Below, piece after piece: positions 50,201-59,933 of a stretch of DNA of 64,000 nucleotides. Position 1 is the first letter of the stretch. Every line of letters starts with the position of its first letter. The position numbers and the translations under genes were made by a program. The DNA is from CAYVIB01 sp964451365 (lineage in GTDB: Bacteria > Pseudomonadota > Gammaproteobacteria > Pseudomonadales > Cellvibrionaceae): the NCBI GenBank assembly GCA_964451365.1, contig CAYVIB010000031.1:1-64000 (forward strand), given 5' to 3'. The notes beneath the pieces were generated by a model, which saw nothing but the letters and a program-made list of their open reading frames with translations, was not told where the DNA came from and did not search any database.

Positions 50201-51394
50201 GTGAATACAGGCGGTAAAGTTTTGGACAGCGTGACAACTGTAAAAAATGTGAGATTGACGAAGGTTCCCGCGGCGGTTGAAAAGCAGGAACCGGAAGAAT
50301 TGATTGCCGATGGAGACAAGTTCTTTCAGCGCGTTGTCTCCGCGATAGATAACGCTCGACAAAAAGTCGATGTTGAGGTTTATATCCTGGCTCCCGACCA
50401 GGTGGGCAACACGGTGTTCGCCGCGCTTGAGCGCGCCGCGGCCAGGGGCGTGGACGTGCGGTTGGTGGTGGACGGCTTCGGTGCGGCCGGCTGGTTGAGC
50501 GAAACCGACTGCGGCGCGTTGCCCGCGAACCTGCGGGTTGCGGTGTATCATCCGGTGCCGGTAATGAAATATTATTTTTCCAGCCTGTTTAATGCCGACC
50601 GGACGGTTCGTGCATTGATGAAACTCAATCGGCGCAATCACAAAAAGCTGATTATCGTCGATGACAAGGAGGTGTTTACGGGAAGTTTTAATTTATGGAA
50701 TGAGTCACTGGTCTGGAAAGAGGTGTTTTTCCGGACCACCATGTCCGTAAAGGAGTTTAAGGTCTCTTTCGAATTTTCCTGGTCGCGCGCGCGCCTCCTG
50801 CCCGGCTGGAAGCGGCCGGGAAGGCGGCTGCATATTTCCTCGGTCGAAGCCGGTGGCGGCGGCATGCTGTTTAACTTCAGTTACCGGACGCGACACCGCT
50901 ACCTGAAGTTGTTGAATCGTAAAGTACTCGGCGCCGCGCGGACTGTTTGGCTGATGACCCCTTACTTTGTTCCCCCGGTGCAGCTTTTAAAGGCGTTGTG
51001 CCGCACCGCCGGTCGCGGGGTGGACGTGCGCCTGGTATTGCCGAAAGAGCCGGACCATGCATTTATGAAGGTAATGGCGCGATACTACTACCCGAGGTTG
51101 CTGGAAAGCGGCATCAGAATTTACGAGTATGCGCCGCGGATGCTGCACGCCAAGGCGGTGCTGGTGGACGATTGGGCGGTAATCGGCTCCAGTAATCTCA
51201 ATCACCGCAGCTTTTTCAGCGACCTTGAAATTATGACCAACCTGCGAACGAAGGCCGCGCGCAAGGAGATCCGGCGGGAGTTCGAAGCCGCGTGTGAGCA
51301 AAGTATCTGCCTGGCGGAGCCGCTCAAATACCCCTTTCCCCTCTGGAAGCGCCTGCTTTATCGCGTTCTGCTGGCGACCCGCAGATGGATTTGA
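50201..51394 (+). CDS. Cardiolipin synthase-like phospholipase D family protein
   Basis: A 397-residue protein of the ClsB-like type. Two H-x-K-x4-D motifs are present: H-K-K-L-I-I-V-D (His 147) with G-S-F-N, and H-A-K-A-V-L-V-D (His 316) with G-S-S-N-L-N. Both half-sites are intact, so a transphosphatidylation enzyme is expected, probably producing cardiolipin from phosphatidylglycerol and/or phosphatidylethanolamine. No N-terminal membrane helices are present, as in ClsB. The GTG start is tentative, and an ATG about 124 codons in would be too late. Confidence 0.85.
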   Translation: MNTGGKVLDSVTTVKNVRLTKVPAAVEKQEPEELIADGDKFFQRVVSAIDNARQKVDVEVYILAPDQVGNTVFAALERAAARGVDVRLVVDGFGAAGWLSETDCGALPANLRVAVYHPVPVMKYYFSSLFNADRTVRALMKLNRRNHKKLIIVDDKEVFTGSFNLWNESLVWKEVFFRTTMSVKEFKVSFEFSWSRARLLPGWKRPGRRLHISSVEAGGGGMLFNFSYRTRHRYLKLLNRKVLGAARTVWLMTPYFVPPVQLLKALCRTAGRGVDVRLVLPKEPDHAFMKVMARYYYPRLLESGIRIYEYAPRMLHAKAVLVDDWAVIGSSNLNHRSFFSDLEIMTNLRTKAARKEIRREFEAACEQSICLAEPLKYPFPLWKRLLYRVLLATRRWI

Positions 51395-51929
51395 TCCTCC
51401 CGCCGTTCCTTTGAGCGGGATGCAGTTGTAACGCGTATGATTCCGCCAACGCTCAATACCGCCATACAGGGCTCCTCACCGCCTTCCTGTGCCAACCGCC
51501 ATCGCCGAACCCTTCCCGAGCCCGGCCGGCCGTGTTTTTGGCCGCGGAAAACCTGATCGCCAGTCATTTTCCACCGAAATACACATGCGGAGAGCCGGCC
51601 GTCCGGGCAAACCGGACATCCTTTGGCTTCGGTACTCTATCGGTACCGTGTGTCTGGTGGGGGTGCCGGGTAGAACTCATCCGGGCAGGCCTCATCCGGG
51701 TAGCAGGCGGGCTATCACTTTCCAATCCCCCATCTTGGCTGGTTATACTTTTGGTGGGGGAGAAGCCTGTGGCAAGTCATCTTCCACCGAAATACACATG
51801 AACACCGTGTGTTTCTGCCATTCTGAGCATCAACAATAACAATATCCGGCAGTCGGGTTTGACCGAACCGGAGTCGGTTAAAAAATATTCCGCGCTGAAA
51901 GGCTTCCGGATTTGAAAGGTTTTGCGTAA
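51395..51929. repeat. Intergenic with direct repeats
   Basis: TTCCACCGAAATACACATG occurs at 51,569-51,587 and again at 51,782-51,800, 213 bases apart, with similar preceding bases (GGTTTT/GGGGGAGAA and CCTG). The flanks also hold small C-A-T-C-C-G-G-G repeats near 51,680-51,705. Short frames across this region (51,489-51,839) translate the repeat as S-T-E-I-H-M and show no known domain. No gene is supported. Confidence 0.55.
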
Positions 51930-53042
51930 ATGGAAACGATTAACGAAGTATTTAACGAAACGTTAAAACTGCTTTACATTTTTTCGTTCAGTTTGGGGCT
52001 CTGGACTTGCCTCAATATGCTGGTCAACAAGTTGGGCCCCCGGGAGACCCGGCGGGTCCTCTTGTTTTTTATTTGCGTGTTACTGGTTATTCCCCTCAAC
52101 GGCTACCTGGCGCTGATCATCGATGAGCCACCGTTATTGATCAATTCCCTCGCCAGTACCATCACATGGTGTTATGGCCCGCTGATATATCTGCTCCTGC
52201 GTGGCGCCACGCGAAACGAGGGGAACACGCGGTATGCACCACTGCATTTTGTGCCATTCCTGTTGGTGGCGCTGCTTCACTTTTTTAGCCTGGACTGGCT
52301 CAACCTGGGAATATATTTGTTTTTCCTGTTGTTGCAGACAACGATCTACCTGGCGCTCTCCCTGAACCTGCTTTACCGACACAGGTTAAAGCTCGCCATT
52401 CTGGGCAAGGAATTCAAAAACTCGTCCTATTACTGGATGTTGTACCTGGCCGGGGGATTGTTCGTTATTACGCTTTACGACATCGGATTGATGTTCTGGT
52501 TACAACAGGGGGAAAGTGTCAGCTTTTATTTTATCTCCACCACGGCCTGGGCCTTCTCTGTTTATATAAGCGTCATCTCCATTTTTCTTTTGTTCCAACC
52601 AAATATGTTTTCACCCGCGGAGTCGTTGGAAAGCGTGGAAAAGCCGCATGAACCGGAGTCGCCCAAACCAAAGTTGAGAAATATAGAGCTTTCGAAAGAA
52701 GCCGCCGATGAGCTTAGCCGCAAACTGCATGAGTTGATTGAAAAGCACAAGCCCCATCTGGACCCTGATGTTTCCCTTGGAAAGCTGGCGTCCATGCTGG
52801 GGGTTTCCAATCACCAATTGTCGGAGTTGCTGAATATCCATATGGAGACCAATTTTTATGATTACCTGAATTCCCTGCGTTTCAAGGAGGCCATTGAGCT
52901 AATGGACAGCCATCCGGACAGCTACAGTGTCACCGATATCGCTTACCGGTCCGGCTTTAATAACCGTAACAGCTTCTACCGTGTGTTCAAACAAAACTGT
53001 GGGCTGACGCCCGGCGAATATAAAAAGCAACACATCAGATGA
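51930..53042 (+). CDS. Membrane-bound AraC family transcriptional regulator
   Basis: A 370-residue protein with seven hydrophobic helices in the first 230 residues and an AraC HTH pair at about 275-368 (S-L-G-K-L-A-S-M-L-G-V-S-N-H-Q-L-S-E-L-L and S-V-T-D-I-A-Y-R-S-G-F-N-N-R-N-S-F-Y-R-V-F-K). The 7TM layout suggests a membrane-embedded sensor that binds DNA near the membrane. It may control the next genes, a periplasmic DUF3313-like protein and SMP-30. Start ATG 51,930 has AAAGG upstream. Confidence 0.9.
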   Translation: METINEVFNETLKLLYIFSFSLGLWTCLNMLVNKLGPRETRRVLLFFICVLLVIPLNGYLALIIDEPPLLINSLASTITWCYGPLIYLLLRGATRNEGNTRYAPLHFVPFLLVALLHFFSLDWLNLGIYLFFLLLQTTIYLALSLNLLYRHRLKLAILGKEFKNSSYYWMLYLAGGLFVITLYDIGLMFWLQQGESVSFYFISTTAWAFSVYISVISIFLLFQPNMFSPAESLESVEKPHEPESPKPKLRNIELSKEAADELSRKLHELIEKHKPHLDPDVSLGKLASMLGVSNHQLSELLNIHMETNFYDYLNSLRFKEAIELMDSHPDSYSVTDIAYRSGFNNRNSFYRVFKQNCGLTPGEYKKQHIR

Positions 53043-53093
53043 AGCTAATTGTTTTATGAAATTTACTATTCTGCCAAGTGAAGGAGAAAGAAG

Positions 53094-53756
53094 ATGAAAG
53101 TCAGTATCAGCAAGTTTAAGCCCCGCATCGGGCTCGCGGCATTGTGTTTGGTCTTGTTCGGTGCGTCCACGTGGGCGCAGGATCAAGCCCTCGAGCGCAT
53201 GGCCGCGCCGGAATTCGATGAATTTTATATTGCGTCGTCCTTTAAATTGCCGTTGTCCAGGAAAATTGTGATAGCGGATGCGCCGATCGAGTTTTCGAAA
53301 GAGTGGAAAAAGGATTTCCAGGGGCGAGTGGACAGCCGATACGAGGAGACGGTGATTGACAAATACGGCGAGACGTTAGAGGAGCAGCTGGCAAGTGTAT
53401 TATCGGACGCGGGCTGGCAGGTGGAAGAAAAAGCCGATAGCGATACGCTTTTATTAAAACCGCGGATGCATCACCTGAATATTTACGCACCCAATGCCTC
53501 ATCGCTGAAGCAGGTAATTGTTGGCAATGTCGGCAGGGCAATCGTGGAGCTGGATTTCCAAACCCCCGATGGCGAGTCCTTTATGAAAATTGTGGATCTG
53601 CGGGAAACACAGCCCACCGTCGGCAGTCCCATTGTCGCCAACCGCACCAACAACCTTCGGTATTTTAAGATGTTGATGGCGGATTGGGCGGAGGACGCAA
53701 CGAAATACCTTAATCAGGTAATGGTCGTGGTGGAAAGCCAAAGTAAGACTGAATAG
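53094..53756 (+). CDS. Secreted protein, DUF3313-like
   Basis: A 220-residue protein with Sec signal peptide (ending near T-W-A, residue 28) and AGGAGAAAGAAG upstream of the ATG. The mature part has one helix-strand domain, Y-E-E-T-V-I-D-K-Y-G-E-T-L-E-E-Q-L-A-S-V-L-S-D-A-G-W, and W-A-E-D-A-T-K-Y-L. It resembles the DUF3313 family of periplasmic/outer-membrane lipoproteins, but no lipobox is seen. It follows the membrane AraC gene by 51 bases and could be under its control. Confidence 0.65.
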   Translation: MKVSISKFKPRIGLAALCLVLFGASTWAQDQALERMAAPEFDEFYIASSFKLPLSRKIVIADAPIEFSKEWKKDFQGRVDSRYEETVIDKYGETLEEQLASVLSDAGWQVEEKADSDTLLLKPRMHHLNIYAPNASSLKQVIVGNVGRAIVELDFQTPDGESFMKIVDLRETQPTVGSPIVANRTNNLRYFKMLMADWAEDATKYLNQVMVVVESQSKTE

Positions 53757-53981
53757 CGCCGTAATTCAGCGCCGTAATTCAAATTGCTTTAGGCACGGAC
53801 GGTGCCGCTTTTCACCCGCGGTTACCCCGGTATTGGAAGTTGATTGCACTGCTTATGTGTCTACCAACGCATTTCCTGGTTTGCTTGCGCTGGCTTCCAA
53901 AAGCTGGTCATGAGGGTTATTGCGTGGTTTTTTTCAAGTTCGCGTTAAAAACGATCACAACAACGAACAGGAGTTCCATAG

Positions 53982-55229
53982 ATGAAAACCTACCTAAACA
54001 GACATTCGCTCACGAACATTCTTTTTGCCGGAGCCGTGGTCTTGGGGGCCAGCTTCTTATCCGACGCTCAGGCGGGGGGGCGACCCGATTCCGGGTTTTG
54101 GCGCGGCCACGGCCCCTGCCACGGGTGCGACCCCTACCGGCACTGGGTTCATGACCTGCGTAAATACCATCTTTACGATGCGATTCGGACGTTTTGTCCC
54201 GCGGGATCGCTCCACGATCGCCTGGACCTGAACGGTGTGGAACTGGTTCGCGAGGAGGGTATCCCGTTGATGTATGAAGGAGCCAATAACATTGAGGGAC
54301 CGGTCTGGCACGAGGGCGCCCTGTACTATTCCAATATCGGCAGCAGGCCCTCGGACGAGGACGGCTCCATGCTGAAAAGCATGGCCACCCTGTGGCGCTG
54401 GGTGCCCGGCAGCGCGCCGGAGGTTTGGTTGGATGATTCGGTGGCCGGCACCAATGGCCTGGCGGTGGATTTTAACGGCCAATTGGTGGCGGCCCGTCAC
54501 CTGGACGGCTCGATCTCCAGGATCGACTGGGATACCGGAATCGTGGCCACGGTGGCGGACACATGGGAAGACAAGCGTTTCAACTCACCCAACGATTTGG
54601 CGATTGCGCACGATGGAACCATTTATTTTACCGACCCTGACTGGGAAATTCCGTCCAATGTCGATCGCGAGACAGTCCAGGGTGGCGGCGCGATCGGCAC
54701 AACAGAACCAGGACAGCGGGTATACCGGGTGGATTCGGCTGGCACCGTGCGGGTATTGGCGGTTACCGAATTGGTGCCCGAGCTGCGTGACAAACCCAAC
54801 GGCATTCTCCTTTCGCTCGATGAACGGCGCCTTTATGTTGGCGGTCTGAAAGGGCTCTGGGTGTTCGATCTGAAGCATGGCCAGGTAAGCCAACCGCGAC
54901 AACTGTTGAATTCGGCGGTCGACGGCGTCACTAAGGATTGCACCGGCAATATCTACGTGGCCACCAACCGCGCGGCGCCAGGCGGCAACCGAGAACAGGC
55001 GGTTGTTGTGCTCGATGCGCGGGATCGGGAAGTGGGCAGCCTGATTGTCCCCGGCATTCAATACGCCACCAACCTGGCTTTTGGCGGCGATGACGGTAAA
55101 ACCTTGTTTGTGACCGGTCTGACTTATCCTACTAACGGTGCCGGTGAGCCCAGCCAGTGCGGCGACAGCACATGCCTGCCGGCCGGCATCTACACCGCAC
55201 ACCTGAATGTGCGGGGATTCCCTTACTAA
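53982..55229 (+). CDS. Secreted SMP-30/gluconolactonase-like protein
   Basis: A 415-residue protein with an N-terminal signal peptide (cleavage near S-D-A-Q-A, residue 31). The six-bladed propeller of SMP-30 proteins is clear: N-I-E-G-P-V-W-H-E-G-A-L-Y-Y-S-N-I (metal Glu), F-N-S-P-N-D-L-A-I-A-H-D-G-T-I-Y-F-T-D-P (Asn/Asp ligands) and K-P-N-G-I-L-L-S-L-D. It is expected to bind Ca/Mg and hydrolyse a sugar lactone. AGGAG precedes the ATG. Confidence 0.9.
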   Translation: MKTYLNRHSLTNILFAGAVVLGASFLSDAQAGGRPDSGFWRGHGPCHGCDPYRHWVHDLRKYHLYDAIRTFCPAGSLHDRLDLNGVELVREEGIPLMYEGANNIEGPVWHEGALYYSNIGSRPSDEDGSMLKSMATLWRWVPGSAPEVWLDDSVAGTNGLAVDFNGQLVAARHLDGSISRIDWDTGIVATVADTWEDKRFNSPNDLAIAHDGTIYFTDPDWEIPSNVDRETVQGGGAIGTTEPGQRVYRVDSAGTVRVLAVTELVPELRDKPNGILLSLDERRLYVGGLKGLWVFDLKHGQVSQPRQLLNSAVDGVTKDCTGNIYVATNRAAPGGNREQAVVVLDARDREVGSLIVPGIQYATNLAFGGDDGKTLFVTGLTYPTNGAGEPSQCGDSTCLPAGIYTAHLNVRGFPY

Positions 55230-55263
55230 ACGCCCCGGCATGTGCCGGTTCTTCGCCCGTAGT

Positions 55264-55322
55264 CATCACAGAGTTGAAGGAGACTTGCTACTGCGCTCTG
55301 TGATGGCCACGGGTGTTTTTTT
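55264..55322. terminator. Hairpin with T-run between SMP-30 and esterase genes
   Basis: CATCACAGAG (55,264-55,273) pairs with CTCTGTGATG (55,296-55,305) over a 22-base loop. T7 follows at 55,316-55,322 on the plus strand. It ends transcription after the SMP-30 gene, possibly serving the convergent esterase gene as well. The distance between stem and T-run (10 bases) is larger than usual. Confidence 0.5.
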
Positions 55323-55324
55323 AT

Positions 55325-57262
55325 CTATAAATCGGTGCGGAACGGCTCTGCTGGCAGTCCTTCCTTATCCATCAGGTTCGCGTCCTCGGGGTTGTCGCTC
55401 CAGGCGTATCGTAGTGAAGCCGGCGTAACGCCCGACAGGGGAAGCACAACCCGACCGCGTTTTATTCTTCCTTCTACCGTTATAAATTTTCCGTCCTCGC
55501 CGGCGATTTCAAAGCCGGCAACAACTGAATTTTTGTCAGCCGTTTTCAACTGGCCGTGGTGCTTAAATTGCACGATTAACCGATCGCCTTTTACCTGGGC
55601 CGACTCGAATACCGGGCCGCGAAAATGAACTTTATCTTTACCGTAAGTGCGGTTCAGCGCGATACGCGCAAGTCGTTCGCCGACGGTTTTCTTGTCGCGA
55701 GGGTGAATATCCTTTGCATCGCCGACGTCGATAATAACCGCCTGGCCGGTATTTTCCAGCGCCAGCGCCGCGGTCTGGGACTCGCGCAAAATAGCCCACG
55801 GGCTTGCGTCTTCCGTGTCACCGTGGGAGTTGAAGTTGGCCAGCTGTACCCAATAAAAAGGCATGTCCGGATTGTTCCAGCGGGTTCGCCAGTCGGTAAT
55901 CATTGTCTTGAACTGTTCACGATATTCCGCTGCCTCTTCGGCATTGCCTGCGTTGGATTCGCCCTGGTACCAGATAACACCCTTGATCGGAGTGTTAAAC
56001 AAAGGGTGTAGCATTTTATTGTAGAGCGCGGTGTCGGTTTGGTTGATATTGTCCAGTATCGATACCGTTACCTTGTCCGGTCTTAGTTTCCACTCGCCGG
56101 CAAGGGATCGGCGTTCTCCGTTTGAAATCTCCAGGTACAGCAATTCCGCGTCGGAATAAATGCCGCCGCCACCGCCGGTATCTTCAACCCGGACGGCGAT
56201 CTGGTTTTCCCCTGCCTTTAAAAACTTTGCCGGTACTTTGTAAGTCCGGGCAACATCATAGGCGTTGGTTTCGCCTACCCTGTTGCCGTTAATCCAGGTA
56301 ATGTCGTTGTCGTCGATGCGACCCAACCCCAAAACAATGTCCCTGGCTGCTTCGGCTTCGCTCAGGCGAAAGGACTTGCGGTACCAGATCACGCCGTCCA
56401 TGCCTTCATACCCCCGCTTTTCCCACAGGCCGGGCGCCTTGATTTTCAACCAGTCGTTGTCGTTGATATTGGCCGCGCTCCAGTCGGCGTCGGCTTCGGT
56501 CACGTGATCGACCACGACGTTTGGCCAGCGTTGCAGCGTTTTTTTCGTGACGGCCGCGCGCTGCTCGCTCTTTGCTGTCAGTTCGTTGATACGGGCGGCC
56601 GTTGATTGTGGCGTTGCGCCGAGTGCCGCGGAACTCATCCACGATTCAATATTGCTGCCACCCCAGGTAGCATTGATCAAACCGACAGGCACGGCGGTTT
56701 CGGCATTTATTCTTTTGGCAAAGTACCAGCCCACACCGCTGAATTCCGGCAGGTGTTCCTGCATTGCCGGCAACCATTGTCCGCCAGCCAGTTCATCGAC
56801 GGGGCTCACCGCCCAGCTTTTGGGAATTTTAAAATGCCGGATTTGCTTATTGTTGGTTGAGCTTATTTCCGCTTCCGCATCGGTGGTGTTTCTTAACGGC
56901 CATTCCATATTGGACTGTCCGGAGGCCACCCACACATCGCCAATTAAAATATCCTTTACCGTTATCAGTTCGTCTCCGTCCGAAATAGTCAATTGAAACG
57001 GCCCGCCCGCCGCACGCTCGTCGAATGTGGTTCGCCACTGTCCATTTTTATCGCTTTGCACGCGTTGCGTTTTTCCGGCAAATTCAATGCTAATGGTGAT
57101 GCCTGGAGACGCTGTTCCCCAAACCGGAATCGGTTCGTTGCGTTGCAAAACCGCGCCATCCCGCAGTAGTTGAGGCAGCTTTATTTCCGCGTGCGCGCCA
57201 CCTGCAGTCAAAAGAAGCAGAGCAGCCCAGGTTAAGAAAGGATTTTTATAATTGATGCTCAT
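55325..57262 (-). CDS. Sialate O-acetylesterase-like (SASA/CE) esterase, secreted
   Basis: A 645-residue protein with Sec signal peptide (G-G-A-H-A, 25). It has a SASA-type SGNH esterase: S-G-Q-S-N (nucleophile Ser 117), W-Y-Q-G-E-S-N and D-x-H in D-I-H-P-R-D-K. A large insertion in the middle carries a jelly-roll domain (A-G-E-N-Q-I-A-V-R-V-E-D). Such enzymes remove O-acetyl groups from sialic acid or plant xylan. Because this genome degrades plant cell walls, acetylxylan or pectin is a likely substrate. Confidence 0.9.
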   Translation of the reverse strand: MSINYKNPFLTWAALLLLTAGGAHAEIKLPQLLRDGAVLQRNEPIPVWGTASPGITISIEFAGKTQRVQSDKNGQWRTTFDERAAGGPFQLTISDGDELITVKDILIGDVWVASGQSNMEWPLRNTTDAEAEISSTNNKQIRHFKIPKSWAVSPVDELAGGQWLPAMQEHLPEFSGVGWYFAKRINAETAVPVGLINATWGGSNIESWMSSAALGATPQSTAARINELTAKSEQRAAVTKKTLQRWPNVVVDHVTEADADWSAANINDNDWLKIKAPGLWEKRGYEGMDGVIWYRKSFRLSEAEAARDIVLGLGRIDDNDITWINGNRVGETNAYDVARTYKVPAKFLKAGENQIAVRVEDTGGGGGIYSDAELLYLEISNGERRSLAGEWKLRPDKVTVSILDNINQTDTALYNKMLHPLFNTPIKGVIWYQGESNAGNAEEAAEYREQFKTMITDWRTRWNNPDMPFYWVQLANFNSHGDTEDASPWAILRESQTAALALENTGQAVIIDVGDAKDIHPRDKKTVGERLARIALNRTYGKDKVHFRGPVFESAQVKGDRLIVQFKHHGQLKTADKNSVVAGFEIAGEDGKFITVEGRIKRGRVVLPLSGVTPASLRYAWSDNPEDANLMDKEGLPAEPFRTDL

Positions 57263-57457
57263 TTTTTTCCCGTTACTGTTATCGTTGATTTATTGATAAT
57301 GCTCGCTTTACTTCTGCGAAAAACATTCTGGATGCAAAAAAATATGACTTTATCGGGGAATGCAATTTACATCAAATAAGGCGAATTGAAAGTGATACTT
57401 TAGTCTTGTATTGCTTTTTACTGATAAAAACGGAGACGGCGGGACACGCTTTTTGCG

Positions 57458-58354
57458 TTACTGGATTAACACCCGCCATGCCCAGACGCTCAGTAACGAT
57501 AGCATCAGGCTGTAACCCACGATGGCCGAAGCCAATCGTGGAGCAAGTTGATATGCCATCGCCAGTACGCCAGCGGAAATCATTGCCGGCATCGCGGCTT
57601 CCAGAACCACCACGTCCGCAACCAGGCCCTCCAGTCCTAGCAGCATGGCCAGTGCGAGCGCAAACGCCGGTGCGAGAATCAGGATAAGGACCAGCGCGAC
57701 GGCAAGTGGACCAACATCTTCCCGCGCGAGTTTCAGCCGCCATTGCAGGCCCACGGCGACCATGACCACCGGTACAAGTGTGGATGCCAGGCGTGGCAGG
57801 ATATCGCTTAACCAGGCGGGATAGCCGATAAACCGCAACGCAAAGGCGAGCGGCAGGGCGATAAAAGGCGGAAAACTGATGATATGGCGCCACAGCGACG
57901 AGGATTTGCCGGTGTCGTTGGAATAATATCCGGCCACGACGATACCCAGTGTATTGAGAGCGAGAAAGGTGCCGAACTGGTCGTAAAGAATGGCATAGGG
58001 AACGGCATCGTTTCCAAGATGCGCTTCAATAAGCGGGATACCGACAAAGCCGGTATTCCCCAGAGTGACGACAAGCATCATGGCGCCGGTGACAGGGCGC
58101 GACCATTTGCAGTACCGGGCACTGACAAAGGTGATGCCGGCGCTGAAAGCCATCACCGCCCATGCCATTAATACCGGTATGAGGGCGCGATGGTCCAGCG
58201 CGAGTTTGGGAATTTCATTTAACACCAGCGCCGGCAGTGCCACGTAAATAACATAGGCGTTTAACGCGGCAGCGGCGTTTTCCGGGAATGGCTTCAGCCG
58301 CTGGAATGCCAGCCCGAGAGTCAGGCAAACAAAAACCAATACCAGGTTTGACAA
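57458..58354 (-). CDS. AEC family transporter (auxin-efflux-carrier-like)
   Basis: A 298-residue inner-membrane protein with ten hydrophobic helices in two five-helix repeats. V-T-L-G-N-T-G-F-V-G-I-P-L-I-E-A in helix 4-5 is the AEC hallmark. The family exports or imports small acids. Substrate unknown. It follows, on the same strand, the ThuA gene by about 110 bases. Confidence 0.92.
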   Translation of the reverse strand: MSNLVLVFVCLTLGLAFQRLKPFPENAAAALNAYVIYVALPALVLNEIPKLALDHRALIPVLMAWAVMAFSAGITFVSARYCKWSRPVTGAMMLVVTLGNTGFVGIPLIEAHLGNDAVPYAILYDQFGTFLALNTLGIVVAGYYSNDTGKSSSLWRHIISFPPFIALPLAFALRFIGYPAWLSDILPRLASTLVPVVMVAVGLQWRLKLAREDVGPLAVALVLILILAPAFALALAMLLGLEGLVADVVVLEAAMPAMISAGVLAMAYQLAPRLASAIVGYSLMLSLLSVWAWRVLIQ

Positions 58355-58465
58355 ATTTTCCCCCGTTGGAATTGTCGACAGGACAGAATCGGCATTTGCC
58401 GACGGGGAATAATAACAGAATAGGTCGAGGGACCGGTTACCGACGAAACCAGTGTATTCCCCGGA

Positions 58466-59908
58466 TCATGGGCTACCGTACACCTCAAATTCATACAGGG
58501 AATATCCCCACGCGGGTAAGGCGCGTTGCTTGCCGAACATCCGGACGTATCGGGCTTCGACCGGTTCAAAACGGATTTCGTCCATACCGCCATCGCCATT
58601 TTTCTCCGTGTACACGCTATGCCAGTTTTCCAACGTGTCCGCCACCTGTATTTCATACTGTTTGGCGAAAGCGCCTTCCCAGCTCAACGTGACGCGGTCG
58701 ACTCGATAGGGCTCGCCGAGATCGACATAAATCCAACCGGGGTCTTCAAAATCGCTGGACCATCTTGTTTCACTGTCGGCATCGATCACATGAAGCGGAT
58801 TGCCGCTGATCCGACGGCTTTCGTTGCTTGAGCTTACCGCCGTGACACCGTGGTAGCGGGCGAGATTGCCACTGGCTTTTTCAGATACGAAAACCTGAAA
58901 TTGGGTGGTGTCTGTAAATCCTTTTGCATTGCGGGCCTGTATCTGAATTGTCGCCGCACCGGTTTGCCCCTCGGAAAAATCCAGTCGCAGACGGTTTCTA
59001 TTTGCGACTGCGGCGGATACAAGCTTGCTGTTGGTGTTTTCGATGACGGCAAATTCCAGCCGTGAACCGTTCGTGTGATGGGCAATTTGATTCAGGTCGA
59101 TAAAGCTTTCGACCAGGTCGGTATCGTTTTCGAATTCGGCATCGGGTATTTTTCCTATCATCGGGTAGCCAGTCAGCCAGCGGACGCCATTTTTTAACAG
59201 CGTCTGGTAACCGGGGTTTTCCTTTGTCTCCAGGCTATGGCCAAGCGTCAGGCACATCACCTTGCCTTTGCGCCAGGGTTTCGACCACATTACCGGGTGG
59301 TTTTCCGCTCGCGCGATCACGTCGATACCGGTATTGGGTTGTACGTAATAAAGTTCGTCGTGGACCAGGAAATCCTCGGAGGCAAGCGCAACCGGATGCT
59401 GTGTCTGGTCGCCAAAGCCGTAGTCGTAACCCCACCATTCGTCGTGCGTAATAACGGTAAATTTTTCCGGCTCGTTCGCCGGCCCGCCGATATAACGGCC
59501 ACCAATAATTTCCTCGTGGAATTCGGAATTCAAGAAGCTGATCAGTCCCGCGTGCAGGGTAAGGAATGCCTTGCCATTGCCAATAAATCGATGGAGGGCG
59601 TCCAGTTGTGCCTGTGTCGGCGTCAGCAACAGGGAGTTGCTGATCAGCAGGTCGTAACGTCCTAAATTGCTGTCGTTAAGCGAGTTGAGGTCGTCGCTGA
59701 TATCCACGGTGACGATACCGTTTAGAATTTCCACCACTTTGTCGTTATGGAATTCGTGTATCCAGGGTGGATAAGGATAATTGTGATCGACGGCGTTTCC
59801 GTTGCCGGTAATGATCAGGGCGCGAGGCAATTCAGCCGCTGATATGAGTATCGATTGACAGAAAAGTAAAATAAAAAAAATGACGGTGTTACATTTTACT
59901 GGTCGCAT
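58466..59908 (-). CDS. Secreted ThuA-domain protein with discoidin module
   Basis: A 480-residue secreted protein (signal peptide about 1-25). The ThuA-type (glutamine-amidotransferase-like) domain spans about 26-230 (L-I-I-T-G-N-G, G-K-A-F-L-T-L-H-A-G and G-G-R-Y-I-G-G) and a F5/8-type C (discoidin/CBM32-like) domain spans about 350-480 (D-A-D-S-E-T-R-W-S-S-D-F, W-I-Y-V-D-L-G). ThuA proteins are found with trehalose or glycan use; the molecular function is unknown. It is 25 bases downstream of the sugar dehydrogenase gene and likely in its operon. Confidence 0.9.
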   Translation of the reverse strand: MRPVKCNTVIFFILLFCQSILISAAELPRALIITGNGNAVDHNYPYPPWIHEFHNDKVVEILNGIVTVDISDDLNSLNDSNLGRYDLLISNSLLLTPTQAQLDALHRFIGNGKAFLTLHAGLISFLNSEFHEEIIGGRYIGGPANEPEKFTVITHDEWWGYDYGFGDQTQHPVALASEDFLVHDELYYVQPNTGIDVIARAENHPVMWSKPWRKGKVMCLTLGHSLETKENPGYQTLLKNGVRWLTGYPMIGKIPDAEFENDTDLVESFIDLNQIAHHTNGSRLEFAVIENTNSKLVSAAVANRNRLRLDFSEGQTGAATIQIQARNAKGFTDTTQFQVFVSEKASGNLARYHGVTAVSSSNESRRISGNPLHVIDADSETRWSSDFEDPGWIYVDLGEPYRVDRVTLSWEGAFAKQYEIQVADTLENWHSVYTEKNGDGGMDEIRFEPVEARYVRMFGKQRALPAWGYSLYEFEVYGSP

Positions 59909-59933
59909 GACTTTCTCCTTTAGAAGCCGCCTT

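Noticed and set aside
51489..51839. Short frames over the direct repeats
   Set aside because: Repeated S-T-E-I-H-M segments come from the DNA repeat and show no protein family signal.
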